DNA of 64,000 nt, taken from Persicitalea sp038235275. Its GTDB lineage: Bacteria; Bacteroidota; Bacteroidia; Cytophagales; Spirosomataceae. Positions within the stretch are counted from its first letter, which is position 1. Each line of letters starts with the position of its first letter. The stretch is taken from contig JBBSUC010000029.1 of the NCBI GenBank assembly GCA_038235275.1, forward strand, positions 4,545 to 68,544. The letters are read 5' to 3'. A program made the position numbers and the translations under genes. Positions 36,855 through 45,869 of the stretch are shown in pieces. The notes below the pieces were generated by a model. It was given only the letters and a program-made list of their open reading frames with translations. It searched no databases and was not told the DNA's origin.

Positions 36855-37591
36855 AGCTGCTGAGGTTTTGCCGCAATTATTCCACAATACGGTGATAACA
36901 GCCAGCTATCAAAGTTAACCCAGCGCAATAACCTCCAATGGATATGCTTCATGTACTTCTCCCGGTAATGTGTCATTCTTTCAGAGAGTTCACTATCATA
37001 CCAAAAAGCATATTTTCCAAAATACCCTTTATAAATAATTTCATAGCCAGCTTTTTCCAATAATGCTGCCCATTTGTCTGGATTCATGGCCTTAGTATTG
37101 TGTCTTTGCAGATTAGCACCATCGAATAATCTGTGCAACAAGAACTGGAATCCTCTAAAATTCGGCGTCGTTATAATGATTGTTCCATTAATAGAATTCA
37201 ATTCTATGTGCTTCTCGATTATTTCTTGAAAATTTGTAAAATGCTCGATAAAGCCAAAGGAACACACTACGTCAAACTTGTTTTTAGAGTCAAAATTCAG
37301 GACATCCGTTTGATAGAACTCGCCGTACTTTACATTGCGCTCAGCCAGCCAATCAGGTAGTCTGATCAAATGAGGCGTCAAGTCCAGACCATTTAACTTC
37401 ATCCCTCTTTTTCCAAAATGAATCAGATATCGTCCGGGAAAGCAGCCGATTTCTAAGATAGTTTTGCCCGATAACTCTTTATCTTTAAAGTAATAATGGC
37501 AAAGCCACTCGGTGAGCGTATCTTCCTCCTCGTAAAAACGAAAATTGTCATAGCTCCGATCCCAATACTGCTGGTCTAAGTTCATATCCAT
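36851..37591 (-). CDS. SAM-dependent class I methyltransferase
   Basis: A 246-residue Rossmann methyltransferase. GKTILEIGCFPGRYLIHFG is motif I, which binds S-adenosylmethionine. The next acidic position is in LNGLDLTPHLI, and FDVVCSFGFIEHFTNFQEII and GTIIITTPNFRGFQF are the later strands. In this operon, directly after the Wzt-type ATPase, a methyltransferase may cap or decorate the glycan; terminal methyl groups are known export signals for Wzt-dependent O-antigens. Its exact substrate is unknown. This and the ATPase gene are noticeably more AT-rich in places than the glycosyltransferases. Confidence 0.88.
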   Translation of the reverse strand: MDMNLDQQYWDRSYDNFRFYEEEDTLTEWLCHYYFKDKELSGKTILEIGCFPGRYLIHFGKRGMKLNGLDLTPHLIRLPDWLAERNVKYGEFYQTDVLNFDSKNKFDVVCSFGFIEHFTNFQEIIEKHIELNSINGTIIITTPNFRGFQFLLHRLFDGANLQRHNTKAMNPDKWAALLEKAGYEIIYKGYFGKYAFWYDSELSERMTHYREKYMKHIHWRLLRWVNFDSWLLSPYCGIIAAKPQQL

Positions 37592-37612
37592 TCTTCAAAT
37601 TGACCTTACCCC

Positions 37613-38899
37613 TTACTCTAGTTGAGTTTTCCATTCGAGCATAGGGCGCATATATCCGGCGAGTCCTCCAAAATAATCGCCTCGCACCTCCTTACCATCT
37701 TCGATTGAAATATGAAGCAAGTTTTTCAGGAGCAAAGGATTTCGGTATGCTTCACCAGAAATGTTGAGCGACACATAATAATCACCTTGGTTAAGTAGGT
37801 GTTTCGGTATTTCGCAGCTTGTGAGGAATGACCCACAAGGCAGCGGTTTGCCGTAATACTGGGATTCGTGATTATTGATACTTTGAAAAATAATCTCGTC
37901 CAGATCATTCCATAGGGATAGGGTAAATCCTATTGAATGTCCTTCTTTTACAATCCGATACCTGATATTTATTTTGAAGGAAACATCAGTAGTCAGGACA
38001 TCATCTTCTTCTTCAGAAATGGCCTTTGCGCATATAGACAGCAATTCAATTCCTTGGTATATGGGTCTGTTGGTATCGTCCCATTCATAAGTCGAAATAG
38101 CGCTGTTCTCTACTTGCAGGTACTGATGAACCATCGCTTCGACCAATCCTTGATCTGTAATGCGGCCAAATTGCATAAGCATAGCTTGTTTGCAGAGTGA
38201 CTTCATTGCGCTCATATTATGACTCACAAACAGCACCGTCCGCCCATCGTTCTCGCTGACATCCTTCATTTTCCCCAAACACTTCTTTTGAAATTCGGCA
38301 TCGCCCACGGCCAGCACCTCGTCCACGACCAGGATTTCGGGTTCCAGGTGCGCAGCTACCGCGAAAGCCAGGCGCACGTACATGCCGGAGGAATAGCGCT
38401 TCACGGGCGTGTCGAGGTAGCGCTCCACGCCGGCGAAATCCACGATTTCGTCGAGTTTGCGGCGAATTTCGCCTTTTCTCATCCCGAGAATAGCACCGTT
38501 GAGAAAAATGTTCTCGCGGCCCGTCAGTTCAGGGTGAAAGCCCGTGCCCACTTCCAGCAGCGAAGCCATGCGGCCCCGCACCCGAATGCGCCCGGTGGTG
38601 GGTTTGGTCACGCGCGACAGAATTTTGAGCAGCGTGGATTTTCCGGCCCCGTTACGGCCGATGATACCCAGGATTTCGCCTTTTTTTACCTCGAATGAAA
38701 TATCCTGTAACGCCCACACGAAATCGCTCGTGCCTTTGGTCGCGCGGTCATTGGCCTGGCCTATCTTCTGGTAGGGATCTTCCCGGCCCCGTACGCCCGC
38801 CCACCAGCGCGTCAGGTCGCGGCTGAGCGTCCCCGTCGAGATCTCGCCCAACTGATAGAGTTTGGAAATATTTTCAACTTTGATGGCTACATCCGACAT
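37613..38899 (-). CDS. Wzt-type polysaccharide ABC exporter ATPase
   Basis: A 428-residue protein (start MSDVAIKVENISK; an alternative ATG is 9 bases upstream). The nucleotide-binding domain shows GIIGRNGAGKSTLLKILSRV, RYSSGMYVRLAFAVAAHLEP and ILVVDEVLAVGDAEFQKKC. From about residue 285 a C-terminal domain (YQGIELLSICAKAIS, FTLSLWNDLDEIIFQS, SLNISGEAYRNPLLL) has the beta-sandwich pattern of the Wzt glycan-binding domain. It energises export of finished polysaccharide across the inner membrane. The permease (Wzm), usually just upstream, is missing; a repeat and a broken cysS stand there instead. Confidence 0.88.
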   Translation of the reverse strand: MSDVAIKVENISKLYQLGEISTGTLSRDLTRWWAGVRGREDPYQKIGQANDRATKGTSDFVWALQDISFEVKKGEILGIIGRNGAGKSTLLKILSRVTKPTTGRIRVRGRMASLLEVGTGFHPELTGRENIFLNGAILGMRKGEIRRKLDEIVDFAGVERYLDTPVKRYSSGMYVRLAFAVAAHLEPEILVVDEVLAVGDAEFQKKCLGKMKDVSENDGRTVLFVSHNMSAMKSLCKQAMLMQFGRITDQGLVEAMVHQYLQVENSAISTYEWDDTNRPIYQGIELLSICAKAISEEEDDVLTTDVSFKINIRYRIVKEGHSIGFTLSLWNDLDEIIFQSINNHESQYYGKPLPCGSFLTSCEIPKHLLNQGDYYVSLNISGEAYRNPLLLKNLLHISIEDGKEVRGDYFGGLAGYMRPMLEWKTQLE

Positions 38900-39248
38900 T
38901 TTTGACATTTAAGCTACGTCGCTCCAGCGCACAATGCGTCCGCTGACAGCATAGTATAACCCGAGTCTAAGACTTGCAAAACTTACTCCTTCATTTTCAC
39001 GCACTTAGCGGAGGACTTTTCCTTGATTAGCTTTAGGAAGTATCGCTTCCAATCACTGGCCTTTTTGAGTGTGATTGTTATGGTTTGTAATTTTACTTGG
39101 CGATGAAGATAGGGAGAATAATTGAATTGCTTGGGCTTCGGGCCGTTCAGTGAGACCGACCGTCGACGGCCATTTATTTTTAGTACGCAGTCTCCCTTCG
39201 GAGGACCCCGCACAACGTTCGCGGCGGGGGAAGACTACGAAGTACGGG
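38900..39248. other. Junction region without a gene between wzt-like gene and cysS remnant
   Basis: About 350 bp. The first ~240 bp hold no frame that I can support. The last ~110 bp are a dispersed repeat with a second copy at 58206-58330. Both flanking loci look cut here: the ABC exporter lacks its permease and cysS lacks its 5' end, so this may be a rearrangement or assembly junction. Confidence 0.5.
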
Positions 39249-39250
39249 GG
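39141..39250 (+). repeat. Dispersed repeat, copy A
   Basis: The core TAGTACGCAGTCTCCCTTCG (39181-39200) and the preceding GGCCGTT...CCGACC stretch recur inverted at 58206-58330 (TAGTATGCAGTCTCCCTTCG on the minus strand there). Similarity continues weakly through GCACAAC and GACTACGAAGTACGGG to the point where CysRS homology begins. By eye the core is about three-quarters identical. Confidence 0.65.
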
Positions 39251-40493
39251 CGAAGACAAAATCGGCCGCATGGCGAAGCTGGAGCAGCTCGAACCGATGG
39301 AGATCGTGCAGCGCTACACCAACGACTTCCACCGGGTCATGGAGGATTTCAACATCCTGCCCCCCAGCATCAAACCCACCGCCACGGGTCACCTCATCGA
39401 GCAGATCGAAGCCGTGCAGGATTTGATCGCGAAGGGTCTGGCCTACCAATCGAACGGCTCGGTTTATTTCGATATAAATGCCTACAACGAGGCGGGTAAC
39501 GACTACGGCAAGCTTTCGGGCCGCATTCTGGAAGACTTGCTGAACGAAACCCGCGAGCTGGACGGTCAGTCCGAGAAGCGCAATCCGTTGGATTGTTCGA
39601 TTTGGAAAAATGCCTCGCCCGAGCACCTTATGCAATGGAATTCGCCCTGGGGACGCGGATTTCCCGGCTGGCACCCCGAATGCACTTGCATGAGCGCCAA
39701 GTACCTGGGCAACCAATTCGATATCCACGGCGGCGGTATGGATCTGAAATTCCCGCACCACGAGTGCGAAATCGCGCAGGCCAAGGGCCTCACGGGTACC
39801 GATCCGGTGCGCTACTGGATGCACACCAATATGCTGACGGTCAACGGCCAGAAGATGTCGAAATCGCTGGGTAATTCGTTCCTGCCCGCCCAGTTATTCA
39901 GCGGCGACCACGAACTGCTCGACCAGGCATACAGCCCCATGACGGTGCGGTTTTTCATGCTGCAAAGCCAGTACCGCAGCACCCTGGATTTCTCGAACGA
40001 CGCCCTGAAGGCCGCCCAAAAAGGCTTTAAGCGGCTGGCTAATGGTCTGCGTATCGTAAAAACGCTGGAATACACCGCCGAGGATGGTATAGCACCGGAT
40101 GAGAAAAAGCGGGTCAACATCGCGCAGTCGTTGCAGGGCTTCTACGACGGCATGAACGACGACCTGAATACTTCCGTCGCCATCGCGCACCTTTTCAATT
40201 TGTTGAAGTATGTGAATATGCTGTACATGAATCAGTCGAAATCGGCGGCCCTGGGCGAGGAGCTTTTCGCCCAATTAAAAGCCAACTTCGTGACTTTCTT
40301 CGAGGACGTCCTCGGTTTGCAGGAAGAAGCCGCCGAAGGTACGGCTGTATTGGCAGGAATGCTAAGCCTTTACCGCGAATACAAAGCCGCGCAGCAGTAC
40401 GACAAAGTCGATGAAGTGCGTTCTTATTTCAAAAATCAGGGATTGGGGATTCGGAACATGAAGCACCGGATCGACTGGGCGTACGAGGAGTGA
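39249..40493 (+). pseudogene. cysS: Cysteinyl-tRNA synthetase lacking its N-terminus
   Basis: The frame from GEDKIGRMAKLEQLEPMEI to the stop is a good CysRS: zinc ligands in HPECTCMSAKYLG and GMDLKFPHHECEIAQ, and the catalytic GQKMSKSLGNS loop. Upstream of 39249 the homology ends abruptly. About 88 residues are missing, including the HIGH-type ATP-binding motif and the first zinc Cys. The in-frame sequence back to ATG 39150 derives from a repeat. Without HIGH it cannot activate cysteine. As CysRS is essential, either another copy exists or this is an assembly artefact. Confidence 0.9.
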
Positions 40494-40714
40494 GTGAGTT
40501 AGTTAAAGCGAGTGATACAGTTCTATTTACACTCCCAAGCTCAAGACCAGGTCCCACGCCGTCAATGTACGATTTGACAATTTCCCTCTGCTATGCTACG
40601 AAACAGGTCATTACGCGCTAATGTCTTCCCGGCTTTTGCGCTTTGCTGCTGATCGTGAAGTTGTCGCTTGCTCCACGTACACGGCCAACTAGTGACAACG
40701 GTCAATCTGCGGCA

Positions 40715-40748
40715 CCAAAAACAAAACGGGCTACCCCTTGATAGCCCG
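40715..40748 (-). terminator. Rho-independent terminator of subtilase gene
   Basis: CGGGCTA at 40727-40733 pairs with TAGCCCG at 40742-40748. On the minus strand the stem is followed by TTTTGTTTTT (plus-strand 40717-40726). It lies 28 bp past the subtilase stop. The rest of 40494-40775 shows no gene. Confidence 0.85.
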
Positions 40749-40775
40749 CTACTGTAATTAGGGTATTGGCTAAAA

Positions 40776-42158
40776 TCAGAAACCACTTACATTCAGACGA
40801 CCGCCTGTTACTGTCTTGCCACTTAGCGATGCCGTGGCTACAGCTGTATTCAAGATAGTGGCCTTTAAAGTTGCCCCTCTGTCACCACTATGCGCTGCGC
40901 GAAGAGCAGCACCACCGGTTACGTGGGGTGTAGCCATGGAAGTACCGCTATACGAGCCATAGGTATTTGGAGGCAAGGAGGAATAAATCCCTGAACCGGG
41001 AGCGCCCAGATCAACCGTATTAGCACCGTAATTGGAGAAGCTGGATATAGCACCTGTGCTGGTGATAGAGGCTACAGCAATAATATTAGCGCTTGTATAG
41101 CCAGAAGGATAACTAAGCGTAGCATCATTGTTATTGCCGTCATTACCAGCGGCGGCTATGAACAGGATATTCTGGGTATTTGCCCGATCAATAGCGTCTT
41201 TCAATGCTTGTGAAAAGCCACCGCCTCCCCAGGAGTTGTTACTGGCAACCAGGTCAATACCATGACGCGTTTTCATATCTGTCAAATAATCTACAGCCTT
41301 GATGGCGTTGGCAGTAGTACCACCCCGACGGCCCAGGAATTTGCAGGAGATCATTTTTACGTTCCAAGTCACGCCGGCTACGCCTATTCCATTACCACCT
41401 ACTCCACCAATGGTACCGGCTACGTGTGTCCCGTGCTTATCCACTGATCCTCTTTTACCACCATCATAAACTGAATTGTTGTTACCGTCAAAATCCCAGC
41501 CATTGACATCATCCACGTAGCCATTACCGTCATTATCAATACCATCTTCTTTATCAAAGGGATTGATCCAAATGTTAGCACTCAGATCAGGATGATCTGT
41601 CTGAAAACCTTCATCAATGATTCCTACAATCACGGTTGAAGAACCAGTATGACCAGCTGCCCAGGCTTCACCCGCCTGACTGCCAAATTCGTTTGCCGGA
41701 ATGGTAGCATCGCCGTACATGCCCCACAGCGAACCGTTGGTAAAATACGTATCGTTGGAGGTCGCATCGTAGGTATAGATGTAATTGGGCTCGGCGTATT
41801 CAACATTTTCCAAACCTTTCATGCGTCCCACCGCCTCAGCTGCATCCAGCGGAGTTCTGATCAGGTACAGCCCATCCCGGTCTCCGACTTTTTCCATCAT
41901 TTTGGTCAAGATCCGCTCCGATACCACACCATTGACCCGGCTGAGGGCTCTCTCCCTTCCGGTTTCACTGGTACCGGGCTTGAATTTGACCAAAAATTCA
42001 TTCGGGACTACGTCCTGTGCCCCAACCCGGGCCGAAGAGCGGTCAGGAGTAGGACTTTCGATAAAATCGGGCTCGGTCATACATCCCGTTACCATAAATG
42101 CGACGGCTAATGCTACCCAGCCAGATGGTGTTCCCCATTGTCTACAATTCATTTTCAT
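40776..42158 (-). CDS. Subtilisin-like S8 serine peptidase, lipoprotein
   Basis: A 460-residue secreted protease. The N-terminus ends in a lipobox (AFMVTGC), so it is probably anchored in a membrane. Residues ~50-125 are an inhibitor/propeptide domain (VPNEFLVKFKPGTSETG; LENVEYAEPNYIYTYDA). The catalytic triad is visible: Asp in VIVGIIDEGFQTDHPDL, His in DKHGTHVAGTIGG, Ser in YSGTSMATPHVTGGAAL, with the oxyanion Asn in LVASNNSWGGGG. Base composition is a little more AT-rich than the neighbours. It stands alone between a terminator and gcvP. Confidence 0.95.
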   Translation of the reverse strand: MKMNCRQWGTPSGWVALAVAFMVTGCMTEPDFIESPTPDRSSARVGAQDVVPNEFLVKFKPGTSETGRERALSRVNGVVSERILTKMMEKVGDRDGLYLIRTPLDAAEAVGRMKGLENVEYAEPNYIYTYDATSNDTYFTNGSLWGMYGDATIPANEFGSQAGEAWAAGHTGSSTVIVGIIDEGFQTDHPDLSANIWINPFDKEDGIDNDGNGYVDDVNGWDFDGNNNSVYDGGKRGSVDKHGTHVAGTIGGVGGNGIGVAGVTWNVKMISCKFLGRRGGTTANAIKAVDYLTDMKTRHGIDLVASNNSWGGGGFSQALKDAIDRANTQNILFIAAAGNDGNNNDATLSYPSGYTSANIIAVASITSTGAISSFSNYGANTVDLGAPGSGIYSSLPPNTYGSYSGTSMATPHVTGGAALRAAHSGDRGATLKATILNTAVATASLSGKTVTGGRLNVSGF

Positions 42159-42423
42159 ACATTTGATTTAAAGGTGCTTTGAAAACGAAATGTAGAAATT
42201 AATTTTAACATATTTTTCTCCGTTCAAAAAAATTTACAAATTATTTTTTCATGTTTCCAGACGCATCACTTATCGGCCAGTTTTTTGTCGTTTATCAACT
42301 TTCAGTGTCTTATCGTATTCTAAGCCTGTTTTCTGAATTACTTCGGTTACAACGCGCCATCTCCTGCTGCTCCAGTTTCTTAACTGGGGGCTTAACACAA
42401 AACAATTCTGTGACTTCTAAAAT

Positions 42424-45312
42424 CTACCCTTCCGCTTCCTCCGCATACTCCTCCACCGGAATACACGCACAAATCAAATTCCGATCGCCGTAGGCGCTAT
42501 CGACGCGGCTGACGCTGGGCCAGAACTTGTTGAAGCGCAGGGCGGGGAGCGGGAAGGCGGCTTTTTCGCGGGCGTAGGGGCGGGTCCAGTCGTCGGACAG
42601 CACCACGCGGGCGGTGTGGGGGGCGTGTTTCAGGACGTTCTCGGCGCGGTCGGCCTGGCCGGTTTCTACTTCGCGAATTTCCTGGCGGATGGCCAGCATC
42701 GTGTCGCAGAAGCGGTCAAGTTCGGCCTTGGATTCCGATTCGGTGGGTTCGATCATGAGCGTCCCGGCCACCGGGAACGACAGCGTGGGGGCGTGGTAGC
42801 CGTAGTCCATGAGCCGCTTGGCGATGTCCTCGGCCTCGATGCCCGCCGCCTTGAACGGACGGCAGTCAAGGATCATTTCGTGGGCGCAGCGGCCGTTAGC
42901 ACCGGTATAGAGTACCTGGAAATCGTCGCGCAGGCGTTCCTTGATGTAGTTGGCGTTCAGGATCGCCGTTTTGGTGGCGTTGGTCAGGCCCGCGCCGCCC
43001 ATCATGGCGATGTAGGCGTAGGAAATCGTGAGGATGCTCGCGCTGCCGTAGGGCGCCGCCGACACCGCACCCGCCTTGCCGATTTTGCCGCCTTCGAGGC
43101 TGACGTGTTGCGGCAGGAACGGCACCAATTGCGCCGCCACGCCGATGGGCCCCATGCCGGGACCGCCGCCGCCGTGCGGAATGCAGAAGGTTTTGTGCAG
43201 GTTGAGGTGGCAGACGTCCGCCCCGATCAGGCCCGGACTCGTCAGGCCGACTTGCGCGTTCATGTTCGCGCCGTCCATGTACACCTGTCCGCCGTGTTCG
43301 TGGATCAGGCCGCAGATTTCCTTGATGCTTTCTTCAAAAACGCCGTGCGTGGACGGGTAGGTGACCATCAGGCAGGCGAGTTGGTCGCTGTACTGCTCGG
43401 CCTTGGCCCGCAGGTCGGCGACGTCGATGTTGCCGCGCTCGTCGCACTTGGTCACCACGACTTTCATGCCCGCCATCACCGCCGAGGCGGGATTGGTGCC
43501 GTGCGCCGATGACGGAATCAGGGCCACATTGCGGTGGCTGTCGCCCCGGCTTTCGTGGTAGGCGCGGATCACCATCAGGCCCGCGTACTCGCCCTGGGCA
43601 CCGGAGTTGGGTTGCAGCGACATGGCCGCGAAACCCGTAATTTCGCACAACCAGGCGTTCAGTTCCTTAAACATGATCTGGTAGCCACGCGTCTGCGCGA
43701 AGGGCGCGAAGGGGTGAATCGCCCCGAATTCCGGCCAGGTGACGGGAATCATCTCCGCCGTGGCGTTGAGTTTCATCGTGCAACTTCCCAGCGCAATCAT
43801 CGAATGCACCAGCGATAGATCCTTGTTTTCCAGCGATTTGAGGTACCGCAGCATCTCGTGTTCGGTGTGGTTGGTGTTGAACACCGGGTGCGTCAGGTAG
43901 GGCGTGTGGCGAGTCAGGTTCTCGGGAAAAGCGATTTCCATTTCTTCCTCGATTACCATCTCGCCCGCAAAGCCGGAAACCTCAGCGAAGAGGTTCAGCA
44001 GGTTGATGACATCGTCGAAAGTCTTGGCCTCGTCGAACGACACGCTCACGCGGTTATCGGGGAACGGATAATGCCGCAGGTTGACGCCCCACTTGCCCGA
44101 TTCTTCTTTCAGCTTTTTGGCCAAAGCCGTCTGAATCGTGATGGTGTCGAAGTAGTCGTCGGTCGTGACGTGGAAATTGAATTTCTTGATCGTCTCGGCG
44201 AACAGTTTGGCCAGGCCGTGCGTCCGGGCGGCGATGGCTTTCAGTCCGTCGGGACCGTGATAGACGGCGTAGGCCCCGGCCATGACGGCCAGCAGTACCT
44301 GCGCGGTGCAGATGTTGGACGTGGCCTTTTCGCGGCGGATGTGTTGCTCGCGGGTTTGCAGGGCCATGCGCAGGGCGCGGTTGCCCTCGGCGTCCACCGA
44401 CACGCCGATGATGCGTCCCGGCAGTTGGCGTTTGAAGGCGTCTTTGGTGGCAAAAAACGCCGCGTGCGGTCCGCCGTAGCCCATCGGCACGCCAAAGCGC
44501 TGCGCCGAGCCGACGACCACGTCGGCCCCCATTTCGCCGGGGGCTTTGAGCAAAGTCAGGGCCAGCAAATCGGCGGCGACGGCCACGGTGAGGTCGAGTT
44601 CGTGGGCGGCGGCGATGAAGTCGGTGTAGTCGTAGGCCTGTCCGTTGGTGGCGGGGTACTGGACCAGCGCCCCGAACAGGGCCTCCTGCGTGAGGTCGAT
44701 GGTACGGTGGTTGCCGACCAGCAGTTTGATACCCACGGGCTTGGCACGGGTGAAAAGCAGGTCGATGGTCTGCGGGTGGCAGAGGTCGGAGACGAAGAAG
44801 GTATCGGCGGCTTTTTTGCTGGCGGGCCGCGCGGCGTAGAGCATCGTCATGGCTTCGGCGGCGGCGGTGGATTCGTCGAGCAGCGAGGCGTTGGCGATTT
44901 CCATGCCCGTCAGGTCGGTGACGACGGTCTGGAAATTAAGCAGCATTTCGAGCCGTCCCTGCGCGATTTCGGCCTGGTAGGGCGTGTAAGCCGTGTACCA
45001 ACCCGGATTTTCCAGAATATTCCGCAGGATGACGTTGGGCGTGATGGTGTCGTAGTAGCCTTGCCCGATGTAAGTTTTCAGAATAGCATTCTCACTCGCC
45101 ATTCGCTTGAAGCCCCGCAAAAAGGCGCGTTCCGAGCGGGCGGGCGGCAGGTTCAGCGGCTCGGCCATGCGGATGCCCGCCGGGACGGTCTGGTCGATGA
45201 GTTCGTCTAAGGTTTCGACGCCCAGCGTTTGGAGCATTTCGCTGAGTTCGGTTTCGTCTTTGCCGTGGTGGCGGTTTTCAAATTTTTCCTGGGACTGGAG
45301 ATTGATTTTCAT
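42424..45312 (-). CDS. gcvP: Glycine dehydrogenase (decarboxylating), P-protein
   Basis: A 962-residue single-chain P-protein of the glycine cleavage system. It decarboxylates glycine with PLP and loads the aminomethyl group on the GcvH lipoyl arm. The N-terminal half has ARSERAFLRGFKRMAS and YTPYQAEIAQGRLEML. The C-terminal half has the PLP lysine in HLNLHKTFCIPHGGGGPGMG. Length is that of the fused (alpha plus beta) form. No gcvT or gcvH is adjacent. A good Bacteroidota promoter lies 35 bp upstream. I see no glycine riboswitch. Confidence 0.97.
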   Translation of the reverse strand: MKINLQSQEKFENRHHGKDETELSEMLQTLGVETLDELIDQTVPAGIRMAEPLNLPPARSERAFLRGFKRMASENAILKTYIGQGYYDTITPNVILRNILENPGWYTAYTPYQAEIAQGRLEMLLNFQTVVTDLTGMEIANASLLDESTAAAEAMTMLYAARPASKKAADTFFVSDLCHPQTIDLLFTRAKPVGIKLLVGNHRTIDLTQEALFGALVQYPATNGQAYDYTDFIAAAHELDLTVAVAADLLALTLLKAPGEMGADVVVGSAQRFGVPMGYGGPHAAFFATKDAFKRQLPGRIIGVSVDAEGNRALRMALQTREQHIRREKATSNICTAQVLLAVMAGAYAVYHGPDGLKAIAARTHGLAKLFAETIKKFNFHVTTDDYFDTITIQTALAKKLKEESGKWGVNLRHYPFPDNRVSVSFDEAKTFDDVINLLNLFAEVSGFAGEMVIEEEMEIAFPENLTRHTPYLTHPVFNTNHTEHEMLRYLKSLENKDLSLVHSMIALGSCTMKLNATAEMIPVTWPEFGAIHPFAPFAQTRGYQIMFKELNAWLCEITGFAAMSLQPNSGAQGEYAGLMVIRAYHESRGDSHRNVALIPSSAHGTNPASAVMAGMKVVVTKCDERGNIDVADLRAKAEQYSDQLACLMVTYPSTHGVFEESIKEICGLIHEHGGQVYMDGANMNAQVGLTSPGLIGADVCHLNLHKTFCIPHGGGGPGMGPIGVAAQLVPFLPQHVSLEGGKIGKAGAVSAAPYGSASILTISYAYIAMMGGAGLTNATKTAILNANYIKERLRDDFQVLYTGANGRCAHEMILDCRPFKAAGIEAEDIAKRLMDYGYHAPTLSFPVAGTLMIEPTESESKAELDRFCDTMLAIRQEIREVETGQADRAENVLKHAPHTARVVLSDDWTRPYAREKAAFPLPALRFNKFWPSVSRVDSAYGDRNLICACIPVEEYAEEAEG

Positions 45313-45346
45313 GCTGGGTATTGGCAGAGTGTTGATTTCGGGAGTG

Positions 45347-45354
45347 CAAAAATA
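45347..45354 (-). promoter_or_regulatory. Putative gcvP promoter -7 box
   Basis: Minus-strand TATTTTTG matches the Bacteroidota -7 consensus TAnnTTTG exactly, 35 bp before the gcvP start. The -33 TTG is not perfect (TTA at the nearest spacing). Confidence 0.45.
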
Positions 45355-45399
45355 GGGATTTGAGATGGGCTAACATTTTGTTTTTAAAAGAAGTTTTTA

Positions 45400-45430
45400 C
45401 AAAAAAAGCCCCGGAAAAAATTCCGGGGCT
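45400..45430 (-). terminator. Rho-independent terminator
   Basis: AGCCCCGGAA (45407-45416) and TTCCGGGGCT (45421-45430) form a perfect 10-bp stem with an AAAA loop. The minus-strand T-run is at 45401-45407. It ends the small basic-protein gene 26 bp after its stop. Confidence 0.9.
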
Positions 45431-45455
45431 CAATGCTATTTGTACGAAAGCTGTT

Positions 45456-45704
45456 TCAGGTACCAGGGCAGCCACAGCTACTCTTTCGCTTGAAAATACC
45501 CAGAATTTTCTTGCTGCGGGGCTTCTTGTAGCCTTTATATTTCTTACGTTTCTTCTTTCCATTCTTGCCAAACAAACCCATTTCGGTTTTAGCAATCGTG
45601 ACTTGGGGCGCAGCCACTACCCGCGCTTCTGCTTCGATGCCGAATCCAACCAGCATCCAGCCGGAAAGGAAGAATATAATGAGTTTCTTGTTCATGGTTT
45701 TCAA
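45456..45704 (-). CDS. Small exported Lys-rich protein
   Basis: An 82-residue protein (possible second start 9 bases in) with a signal peptide (LIIFFLSGWMLVGFGIEAEA). The rest, ~50 residues, is strongly basic (LFGKNGKKKRKKYKGYKKPR, SKKILGIFKRKSS) and ends with a CGCPGT motif. It has its own terminator, so it is likely a real single-gene unit. I do not recognise the family; similar short basic exported proteins are common in Cytophagales. Confidence 0.65.
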   Translation of the reverse strand: MKTMNKKLIIFFLSGWMLVGFGIEAEARVVAAPQVTIAKTEMGLFGKNGKKKRKKYKGYKKPRSKKILGIFKRKSSCGCPGT

Positions 45705-45869
45705 TATCGTGAAGGTGCAACCTTTTCTTTATGAACGTATTGATTGAAAATTTATTCCTCTCAAATCCAGGCGAAGTATCGATAATCGGCTATACTTATG
45801 GTGCCTTTTTGAAGTCCGGTTGTCGTTAACCTTTGACCGTTAACCTTTTAACCCAAAGGCCTGCGTCGC

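Noticed and set aside
38983..39213. 76-codon minus-strand frame at the cysS junction
   Set aside because: Basic, runs through the dispersed repeat and has no domain; probably repeat noise, not a gene.
40562..40786. 74-codon minus-strand frame after the subtilase
   Set aside because: It overlaps the subtilase terminator hairpin and shows no protein-like pattern.
43858..45210. 450-codon plus-strand open frame
   Set aside because: Antisense to gcvP, low-complexity Gly/Val/Arg composition, no motif.
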